A model generated the notes under the pieces. The model was not told where the DNA came from. It saw only the letters and a list, made by a program, of their open reading frames with translations, and made no database searches. From Nocardia alni (GTDB lineage: Bacteria; Actinomycetota; Actinomycetes; Mycobacteriales; Mycobacteriaceae): 64,000 nt of DNA. Location: assembly GCF_019038435.1 (NCBI RefSeq), contig NZ_JAGPOX010000025.1:1-64000 (forward strand), read 5' to 3'. The position numbers and the translations under genes are program-made. Below are positions 20,346 to 28,900 of the stretch, piece after piece (position 1 is the stretch's first letter; every line of letters begins with the position of its first letter).

Positions 20346-21148
20346 ACGGTCTGAAGTGGGACTTCACCGGCATCGAATTCCAGGTGCTGTGTGAAAAATA
20401 TCGGGCCGGTGAGCTCCCGGATCCGCTGTTCTACACCCTCGACGAGCCCATGACGCTCGATCAGTCCGCGCGGCTGAAAGAGAAGACCTGGGAAGAACTC
20501 CGGATGAAGTGGGATCCGGCCTGGGACGCGATGATCGACGTCATGTGCGCGCCGGAGCTGTTCGTACGGATACACGGCTGGGACGAGCACGATATCGATA
20601 ACGGGCAGAAGTCGCTGTACATGCACTTCGCCCGCAGTGGTGCGCAGGCGTTCAAATTCGAGCAGAAGCCCGGAAAAACCCTGTGGCACACCGACGGTTT
20701 CGTGGTGACCGAATGCGATGCGCGCAGCCTGGCCAACGACGTGGTGCGCGCGTTGCCCTCGGTCGAGGCGGGGCATCTGCCCAGCGTGCCGATCATCATC
20801 GATCCGGCCGAGCATATGGGCAATTACGGCGGCAGCTTCTTCAGGGACGACGACGAGGATCCGCCCGCGGTCGCCTCGACGAAGTTCTTCAATCTGCGTG
20901 CGTCGCTGACCGGGTCCATCCTGATCGTGCAGGGGCGCTCCAAATATGGTCCGCGCGGCATCCAGGAGACCAAGATGCTGTTCCGGGATGTGATCGAGGA
21001 CGGCCGCTATGTCATGGCGATGGACGACGCGCCGATCGCGGAGGCCGTCGGCCCGATACAACTGGCCCAGCGTATCCAGAAGGACATCGACAATCTGATG
21101 CAACGAATGGATACCCACTGGGAGGCCCAAAATGACGACCGTTACTGA
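20342..21148 (+). CDS. EspG-like ESX substrate chaperone, copy 1
   Basis: 268 aa, soluble, alpha/beta. The gene starts with a GTG overlapping the stop of the EspB-like gene (GTGA), so the two are made together. The N-terminal segment FEFQ-like GIEFQVLCEKYRAGELPDPLFY resembles the EspG opening (helix, then a LPxPL strand), and a later strand pattern LTGSILIVQGRSKYGPRG fits the EspG beta-sheet. The C-terminal helix PIQLAQRIQKDIDNLMQRMD matches the last helix of that fold. EspG proteins bind the tip of PPE proteins in the cytosol and keep them export-competent. Identity with the other two EspG-like proteins is low, so the call rests on position, size and fold pattern. Confidence 0.65.
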   Translation: MNGLKWDFTGIEFQVLCEKYRAGELPDPLFYTLDEPMTLDQSARLKEKTWEELRMKWDPAWDAMIDVMCAPELFVRIHGWDEHDIDNGQKSLYMHFARSGAQAFKFEQKPGKTLWHTDGFVVTECDARSLANDVVRALPSVEAGHLPSVPIIIDPAEHMGNYGGSFFRDDDEDPPAVASTKFFNLRASLTGSILIVQGRSKYGPRGIQETKMLFRDVIEDGRYVMAMDDAPIAEAVGPIQLAQRIQKDIDNLMQRMDTHWEAQNDDRY

Positions 21149-21180
21149 TACTCCGGTCGACCCTCTGAAAGGAGATTCTC

Positions 21181-21480
21181 ATGGCCGATAAACCGGTCGA
21201 GGTCAACACCGACCAGCTGCGCACCGCAGCCGGCACGATGAACGATGTGCACGGCAGGGTGAACGAGGTCGTGACGAGCCTGACGAACAACCTGAACGCC
21301 AAGGGTTATCCGTGGGGCCACGACAGCTACGGCAACAAGTTCACCGAGGGCGAAAGCGGGTACACCACGTCGAGCAAGAACCTGATGTCGGGCGCGGACA
21401 ACATGTCCAGCTCGCTCAGTCAGTTCGGCAGCGGCATGTACGACGCGGCCAAGAAGATCGACGACATGGACAAGCGCTGA
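21181..21480 (+). CDS. WXG100-family protein with PWGxDxxGxxF motif
   Basis: 99 aa in two helices. The helix-turn-helix bend reads GYPWGHDSYGNKF instead of the classical WxG, followed by EGESGYTTSSKNL. The ATG has AGGAG 7 nt upstream and lies 32 bp after the EspG-like gene, ending the module. There is no C-terminal YxxxD/E motif, so export would depend on a partner carrying it. The same PWGxDxxGxxF turn is seen in the protein at 22098-22448. Confidence 0.82.
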   Translation: MADKPVEVNTDQLRTAAGTMNDVHGRVNEVVTSLTNNLNAKGYPWGHDSYGNKFTEGESGYTTSSKNLMSGADNMSSSLSQFGSGMYDAAKKIDDMDKR

Positions 21481-21492
21481 CCTTCGCCCGCA

Positions 21493-21527
21493 GGGTGGTT
21501 GTGCCGAGATATTCCGCACAACCACCC
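21493..21527 (+). terminator. Hairpin terminator after the WXG100 gene
   Basis: A perfect 12-bp stem GGGTGGTTGTGC (21493-21504) pairs with 21516-21527 across an 11-nt loop, 12 bp after the stop codon. There is no long T run (GGTTCGCTGTGTGTT follows), as is common in actinobacteria. Confidence 0.65.
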
Positions 21528-21656
21528 GGTTCGCTGTGTGTTGGCGGCCGCGTCAAATACAGGTAAGAACCAGGTTTCGGCATACCCATCTCCGGCGCAT
21601 GGGGTGATCATGGAGGTGAGGGGTCCACTGCGGACGTCTCCCGGAGGTGAATCGCC

Positions 21657-21875
21657 ATGTCGCGTAACTCGTCCCATTCCGACCACCCGGTCTGCACCGC
21701 AGAGGTGCACCCCTCCGATCTAGCCGAGGCGCATCGGCTGATGCAGGTACACCGGGCGTGTCCCCGTTCGTGTCCGTCCCGCAGCGCGGCCCTGGCGATG
21801 CTGGTCGCGGCGGGACATTATCGGCTCTCGAACCGATTCGGCCCGCACGACGACGTCGGCCAGGTTGCCAGCTGA
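21657..21875 (+). CDS. Small Cys-containing protein of unknown function
   Basis: 72 aa, not recognised. The ATG has a strong GGAGGTGA site 9 nt upstream, which is the main support for the gene being real. The sequence has three cysteines, one in HPVC and two in RACPRSCPSR, then a helix AALAMLVAAGHYRLS. Such a short protein might bind a metal or be redox active, but no known motif fits exactly. It sits alone between the terminator of the first module and the start of the second. Confidence 0.6.
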   Translation: MSRNSSHSDHPVCTAEVHPSDLAEAHRLMQVHRACPRSCPSRSAALAMLVAAGHYRLSNRFGPHDDVGQVAS

Positions 21876-21892
21876 CCCTCACCCCGTGGTTG

Positions 21893-21921
21893 GCCGCGCC
21901 GCTCGATATGCCCGGCGCGGC
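21893..21921 (+). terminator. Hairpin after the small protein gene
   Basis: GCCGCGCC (21893-21900) pairs perfectly with GGCGCGGC (21914-21921) across 13 nt, 17 bp after the stop of the small gene. It has no T run, so it is a weak candidate terminator. Confidence 0.4.
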
Positions 21922-22097
21922 TCCTCGAGCTGCGACGAATTCGCAGGCGCCCCCAACTGTTCGGGTGGATGACACGTTCTGTTGGTGTTACCGTTGGGAA
22001 TCAACCACCTGCGTTTGCTGGATCGGGATTCGGCACGGGCGTAGGAGGTTCGAGGGCACTCGACGTGGGTTGTCCGGGCGCGGCAGGAGAGGGGTGT

Positions 22098-22448
22098 GTG
22101 GTGGGGACCCAGAGATTTCAGATCGACCCCGCGGCCTTTCGCAGTTCGGCGAACGTGACCAGAAGCGTCGCCGATAAGCTCCGCGGCATCTGGACCGGCC
22201 TGGCCTCCGGATTGGACGGCCTGGGCAGCCCCTGGGGCACCGATAAGATCGGCGCTCAGTTCGCCAATGGCACAAGTGGTAACGGCTATCTGTCGACCGT
22301 GTCCGAGATGGGTGACGGAATTACCGGCGGCAAGGGCTTCTGCGCCTCCATCGATAATCTGGCCGACGGTCAGGACTCCACCGCGGACTATATCGAAAAG
22401 CAGATCGAGCAGGACAATAAAGCGCCCTATCAATCGGCTGGGCAGTAG
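22098..22448 (+). CDS. WXG100-like protein with PWGxDxxGxxF motif, second
   Basis: About 116 aa. A helix RSSANVTRSVADKLRGIWTGLASGL leads to the turn GSPWGTDKIGAQFANGTSG and a second long helix. It shares the motif with the 99-aa protein at 21181. The start is one of two adjacent GTG codons (22098 or 22101); AGGAG at 22085-22089 favours 22098. It is followed by a YbaB-fold gene 2 bp later, and by the 4769-aa gene, so the three form one operon. It could be the small partner of the giant protein's WXG100-like domain (inference). Confidence 0.75.
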   Translation: MVGTQRFQIDPAAFRSSANVTRSVADKLRGIWTGLASGLDGLGSPWGTDKIGAQFANGTSGNGYLSTVSEMGDGITGGKGFCASIDNLADGQDSTADYIEKQIEQDNKAPYQSAGQ

Positions 22449-22450
22449 TC

Positions 22451-22954
22451 GTGCCCGAAGGCGGTGGCCCGGAACAATTTCCGGACCTGATGGAGGATAT
22501 TCGAGCCACGCTGAACACCGTGGCCAGATTGCAGCGTGAGCGTACCGCGCTGGTCGGCCGGGCGACGGTGCGCCGCGGCAGGGTCAGTGTCGCGGTCAAC
22601 GCCGACAACGTGCTGGTCGATCTGAAATTCGGCCGGGACGTGGAGGATCTGGACTATCCGGAATTGGCCCGCGCCGTCATCGAGGCGGCCCACGCCGCGA
22701 CGGCAGAGGTGGGCCGCAAATCCAAAGAGCTGATGCAGCCGCTGCAGGATCAGCGGGCCCGGTTGCCGAAACTCTCCGACCTGGTCCCGGGCATGCCGAA
22801 TCTGCGTGACCAATTGCCCGTGCCCGAACCGCCGCCGTCGACCAGGCCCGCCTCCGGCGATCGAAGTGCCGGTGCGGGCGAGGAATTCGACGGCGCGGAA
22901 ATGATGGAAAGGCGCGGTCCCCGGGAACCGGGAGTTACCGATTCCGGTTGGTGA
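22451..22954 (+). CDS. YbaB/EbfC-fold protein, copy 4 (partner of the 4769-aa protein)
   Basis: 167 aa. A helix (LMEDIRATLNTVARLQRERTAL) is followed by strands RVSVAVNADNVLVDLKF, the helix ELARAVIEAAHAATAEVGRKSKELM and the shared tail RLPKLSDLVPGMPNLR. It ends in VTDSGW, almost the same ending as copy 1 (TESGW). It starts with GTG 2 bp after the previous stop and has no strong ribosome site, so it is likely translated by coupling. The giant gene begins 22 bp further on. Position relative to the giant gene is the same as for copy 3. Confidence 0.83.
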   Translation: MPEGGGPEQFPDLMEDIRATLNTVARLQRERTALVGRATVRRGRVSVAVNADNVLVDLKFGRDVEDLDYPELARAVIEAAHAATAEVGRKSKELMQPLQDQRARLPKLSDLVPGMPNLRDQLPVPEPPPSTRPASGDRSAGAGEEFDGAEMMERRGPREPGVTDSGW

Positions 22955-22976
22955 ACAGGGACTGAGGTGATCGCCC

Positions 22977-25900
22977 ATGGGGTGGGGCGACGATCTGATG
23001 AGCGGCCTGGGCTGGGTCGCCGGCTCCGAATGGCCGGACGGCGATCCGGGGCTCATGCGCGATCTCGCCGAGTTGTGGCGCACCGCGGGCAGCCAGCTGA
23101 CCGACCTGGAATCGGATCTCGAAGCCGCCAAGAATGCCGCGCTGGCCGCTTATCCGTCCGGGCAGGCACACGACGAGATCGCCGCGGCCTTCGAACAGCT
23201 CGAGAACGGCTATACCACCGCCAAGGGCACGCCCTCGGTCACCGACGAGAACAATCAATCCATCGCCCGCCTGGCGTATTTGTTCGGGCAGGTCGCCGAC
23301 GGCGCGGACAATACCGCGAATCAGATCGAGGCCGGGCAGTGGATGGTCGAATCCTCCCTGGCCCTGCTGGCTGTCGAGATCGCCGCCGCGTGGTTGTTCC
23401 CGCCGACCGCGCCCGCGGAGGAGGCGTTGGCGGTCGCGAGTACGCGCCTGGCGATTCGGATGTTCATCTCCCGGGTGCGTGCCGAGGTCGCCGAATGGGT
23501 GGAGTCCAAGATCTCCAGCGCCATCATCCGTTTCATCCTCAAGCATGTGCTGATCAATACGCTGATCGGTGCGGGGCAGGGTACGGCGATCCAGATGCTC
23601 CAGATCGCACAGGGGCACAAGAAGAGCTTCGATTACAACGAACTCGCCTCGACGACACTGTCGGCTGCCGCAGCGGGTGCGGTTGCCGGGCCGCTGGGGC
23701 ACGGGCTGGGGCAGTGGCTCGAGGATAAGGCCCTGTCGCCGTTCCTCGAGGACATCATCATGGCAAAGGCCGGCGGGTTGGCCGGCGGTACTGCGGGATT
23801 CGGTGCGAGCCTTGGATTGACGTTCGGTGAATCGCTCTGGAACAACGACGGGAATTTCGGGAAAGCGTGGTCCGACACCGTCACGCAGGCCGAGCAGTTC
23901 GATCCGCGCATGCTCACCGGCGGCGTGTTGAGCGGGTCGATCACCGGCATGTTCAAGGGGTCGATCACCCGGCACTTCGAGATGAGCGACAGTTGGGGCC
24001 GCGGCATGGCGGCGGGGATCACCCCGGGCGCACCGCGATTCAGCGATCTGCCGGGGGTGGGCCCGCGTGGTGTCGGCGATGTGAACCCGGGGGATGGTTC
24101 GCTCCCGCATGCGGCGCTGTCCACGGACAGCGGCCTCTCCGCAGGTGACGGCAGGACCGCAGGCGTCGTCGGCGCCGGAGACGACGGTGCCGTACGCCCG
24201 GCCGGAGCGGGGACCGACGGCTCGGGCCCCAATGTTTCCGCCACACAGCCGGAACGTCCCGCCCAAGTGCCGTCCAGTGCGACACCGGAGGCGGTCTCGG
24301 CCGACAAGTCCTCGGCCCTGCCCAGGGCGCAGACCAACGGCGTGAACGCATCCGGTCTCGACCGGGCGGCGGGCGGCGCTTCGTCGGTGGGTGAGGCCGG
24401 GCGCTCGCCTGCCGAGCCGAGCGCATCGGCATCGCGGGCTGGTATGGCCGGTGATAACCGGTCCCTCGGCGATACGAATTTGTCGCGCGGATCGTCGGCG
24501 CAGACCGAATCCACCAGTGTGTCCCAGGATTCGGGATCGAAGATCCGCGCCGGATCCCCGGGCGAGCAGCCGGGCACATCTCGATCCGGTGCCGCGGAGC
24601 AGGGCCGGAACGTCCGGGCCGTCGCCCTGCCCGAGACACATACTCCGCGCGCGGGTGCGGCGGATGCGAACTCCTCGTCCGCAATTCGCCGATCCGAGCC
24701 GGGCTCCGCGGAATCGGATCCGGGGCGGTCGCGTGCATCCGCCACATCGGACGGCCAGGGCAAGGATGAACGGTCCGGTGTCGAGGTCCGTTCGGCCACG
24801 GATGATTCGGGAAGGAATGATTCGGGCAAGCCCGGTTCTACCGCGGACGGTACGGGCCGGGACGGCTCGGGAAGGAACGGTTCCGGTGACGGCAGGGGTG
24901 ACCAGCCCGGGCTGGTCGCGCTGCGGAAACTGATGTCCCTGCACCCCGGCGGCGACCGCGTCCATGATCTGGAGCGGATGGTCGGTCCGGAAGGTACCGA
25001 CCACGCCGAACTCATCGCGGCGGCCGGCGGCCGGTTCCGGCAATTCGCCGAGGGGCATGCCGAGATCGCCGTCCTGCTGCGGCGACTCGGCAACGGCTCG
25101 ACCGCGCTGGTCGCCGACACCTTTCACAGCCAAACCGACAAGTACGGCGTCGGTGGTCGCCTGCTGGTGCTGGAGAACCGCGACGGCGAGATCATCGTTC
25201 ACGAGGCGGCCGCGGGCTCCGAACACGGATTCCCGCCCGATGTGCCGCACGAGCTGGCGCGTACCCAGGCGATCGTGTTCGACGACAAGGGAACTCCGCT
25301 GGACCGAGTGGGCGGCCGGGCTCGCCGCTGGATGTTCGCCGAGGGCGCCGGAGCCGCCGAGAAATCGACACTGGGCGCCATGCTGCGTGACCACGAGGCC
25401 GATCTGACCCGGGATGTGCTGTCGGCCGGGGCATTCGACCGGAGGCTGCCCGACGGCGTCACCGGTCGGCATGTTGTCGAGGCCCTCGACGAGCACGCCG
25501 GCCCGGCCGACGCACAACGGATGCGAGAGCAGTTGTCGCAGCACGAATTCGGCCGCGATATACTGAACCGCCTCGGTGAGCATCCGGTCGAGAGCTTCCG
25601 GATGTTCGAGAAGAACAGCAACGGTCGATGCGCGGTCGGAGTCCTGCACGAGCTGCGGCGGATGCATCCCGACGCGGGCATCCGGCTGTTCGGCCGCGCG
25701 ATCGACGAATACGGTGTGCACCCTGACGAATTGCGGGTCGCCACCGGAGGCAGGATCGGCCTGTACGGTGACCATCAGAAGATCGTCGACGAATTGAACC
25801 GGCTGGGGCGGGGATCCAGCGCCGTTGTGGTCGATTCGTACAGGGGCGTCGCGGACGACAGTAACCACAACGTCGGCGACCACGCTTATCTGCTGGTCAA

Positions 25901-28900
25901 CACCGGTGACCGAATCATGGTGCGGGACAGCGCAGCCGGCGAGGAGCACGGCTTCCCGCCCGACGAGCCGCACGAGCTGACCGGCTACCGCAAGGCCATC
26001 CTGATCGACCCGGACGGCCACCCCGCCGAATCGCTGCCCGAGGGTGAGCGCGAGACGTTGGCGCACCAGGTCTTCGACCGCGAGTCTGCCGGGCGGATCG
26101 GCCTGGCGGTGACCACGGAGATCGATACCCAGGTGCGAACTCTGCTGGAGCGCACCGAGATCGGCCGCGCGGCACTCGAGTCACTGGACGCGATGCCGGT
26201 GCGTACACGTAACGCCGTCAGGGCGGCGAGAACCGTGCTCGGTGAATTCAGCCCCACCGCCCAGCGTATTTCGGTGTACTCGACCGGGAGATCGGTGGTC
26301 GAGCAGGCCTCGGTACTGATCCACGAGTGGACTCATGCGGAGGCGTTCGTGGATGGTAAGACGCCCCTGGAGCCGCTGGCGGTGACCCGTGACGAGTACG
26401 TCCACGCCCTGTTGGACGAGGAACTGCGTTGCAATCTGCGTCAAGCGCAGCTCGAACGGGAATTGGCCGCTCTCGGCGAGCCCACGCCGGCCCCGCGCGA
26501 GGCCGTCCGGGTCTACGATCGCGAGCGTCAGGCGGCACTGGACGAGGGGGCGACCGAGTCGCAGGCGCACCGGCGGGCGACCGAGGCCGGCATCGACTAC
26601 CTCGGTCAGGAGAGACCCCCGGACGGCCAGACATACAGCGAAACATACGGTCGTTACTGGGATCACGCGAATGCACATGCGCAATCGGCTCCCGATGCCG
26701 GCGCCGCGCGGAGCGAGGAACTCTCGCCCGAGGCCGTCGAACGGATGCGCCCGGAATTGCAGCGCCGCGCCAATCTCCACAATCTCCGGGCGGAGCTGGC
26801 CGAACAGCTGAACGACGCATGGCAGGCGCACGGCCTGACCCGGAACCCGGGACAGGACCTGCGCGACCCGGTCGTGCGCAAGCTGAACGAGGTGGACGAG
26901 GCCGTGGCCGCCGCGAGCGTGGATCAATTGCCCGCACTACACCGCGAACAGCATCAGCTGCGGGAACTGCTCGACCTGGGTGACCGATACACCAATCTCA
27001 GCGCCCGCATCGACCGGAGCACCAAGGCGTTGCACGATCTGGCCGCGACCGAGATCGTGAACAAGGCCATGATCACCGATCCGCGCCGAACGCGCCTGTC
27101 CGGCCGGGCTTTCCGATCCTCCGGCGAAAATCCGTGGATCATGGTCGTGGCCGGCCCCGCTGGACATGACGAGGTCTTGGTGGATCCGGCCGTCGCGCAG
27201 GCGATCGAAGCCTTGCCCAACGCCCGGGCGGTGCGAACGATCGTCGAGGTGGACCGGATCGGCACGGTAACCCTGCGTATGCCCTCGGATCTCCCGGAGA
27301 CACCGATCGGGCACGCGGACGACGTGGTGCCCTGGGATCTGGCGGGGCACGCCACCGTCGAACGCCTCGCCGAGATCCGCGCGACGCTCTCGCGAACCCC
27401 GGTGGGCCGCTGGGCCGTCGAGGTCACGCGGGGTGTGCGAGTCGAACACACCGACGATCCCTCGGAGCAGGGGTACGACCCGCTCACGAACCGACTGGTG
27501 CTGGATGCCGGCCTGTCCGACCAGGAGCATATGGCGGCGCTGGTGCATACCGCGATTCACGCGGAGATGGCTCGGGCGCGCGGTACGGACGGGTCGTTGG
27601 ACCAGCGGATACGGAACTCTTCCCGCATGTTCGTGGAGGAGATGCTGGACGAGCAGCGTCGTGCGCAGGCCGCGGAAATCGTAGCGGCGATCCAGCTTCG
27701 AGCGGCGAGTGTGCCCGTGCGCGAGCCCGAGGGGGTGCGCGAGTACACCGAGACGTTCTATCGGGCACGCGACGCCGAGGCCGAGCGTCTGGGTTTCGGT
27801 GGCGGTGAACCGATCCCGGCGTCGGTACGGGCCCGGCTGGAGAGCCGGGCGCACGAGGCCGGAGTGGAGGCGCTGCGGCCGATCATCGAGGGGCATCTGG
27901 AAAACGGCCGGTTCTACCGGGACATCTACGAGCAGCAGTGGGACGACGCGCACGGGGTGGTCCCCTTCGATCAGCATGTTCTGAACGTGCTGCGCTGGGA
28001 GGGGATCCAGGCGCATTCGTTCCGGTCGGGACCGGAGATCTCCGGAGTGCGCCATGCGGAGGTGGTGGTCTTCGGCGATCGCAGCGAGGCGCTGCGGGTG
28101 ACCTATGAGAACGCGGATTTCGCCGCGGCCGAGGTGCTTTCGGCGCGGATAGCGCACATGCTCGGTCTGGACGTGGCGGTGCCGGTCGCGGTCGGCGACG
28201 CGGTCTACCTTCCTACGGGCCTCGATACCCTCGAACTGCACCGAATGCTCGATCCCTCGGGTCATCCACCGGCGCTGGACCTGCACGATGCCCTCCTCGG
28301 AATTCCCCAGGGTGAACTCGGAGATCGCATAGGGTCCGGTACCGACCACCAGAATGCGTGGGTGCGCAACCATCTCGGATTCGACCTCGGGCCCGCCGGC
28401 GCCGAACCGAGCGACTTCGCGCGCACCTATCTGAACGCCGACGGCACGGTACACGACCATGACATGACCGTCTCGCAGGTGGGACGACTGCGCGAGATGT
28501 TCCGCGCCCTGCGCCCGGACTTCGAGGCCCTCGGCCACGGTGACTGGCACGCCGTGGTCCTGCGGCGCATCGATGATCTCGAGGCCCACGCCCGCCCCGA
28601 CGACCGGGCGCGCTCCGATGATCCCGAACCGTTCCGCCAGCGTGCTGACCCGGGAGAACTGTTGCTGCGCCGCCGGGGCGCGGTGGTGCGGCCCTCGATC
28701 TGGCCCCGGGAACGGACGGAAGATCGGGGGGTGTCGAGCGTGGAGGACACGCCGGGCGTGCTGGCACAGAGCGAGCCGCCGCCCCGCAACCCGCAATCGC
28801 CGGAGCCCGAGGAGAATTCGTCCTCGCCGGACTCCGACCCGAACAACCCACCGGCGCAGCCCGATCCCGGCAACTCGTCGGCGCCCCCCGACCCGGGTAC

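Noticed and set aside
22935..26066. Minus-strand open frame of 1043 codons opposite the giant gene's N-terminus
   Set aside because: Composition typical of antisense frames in high-GC DNA; the plus strand has the WXG100-like domain and clear homology to the 2205-aa protein.
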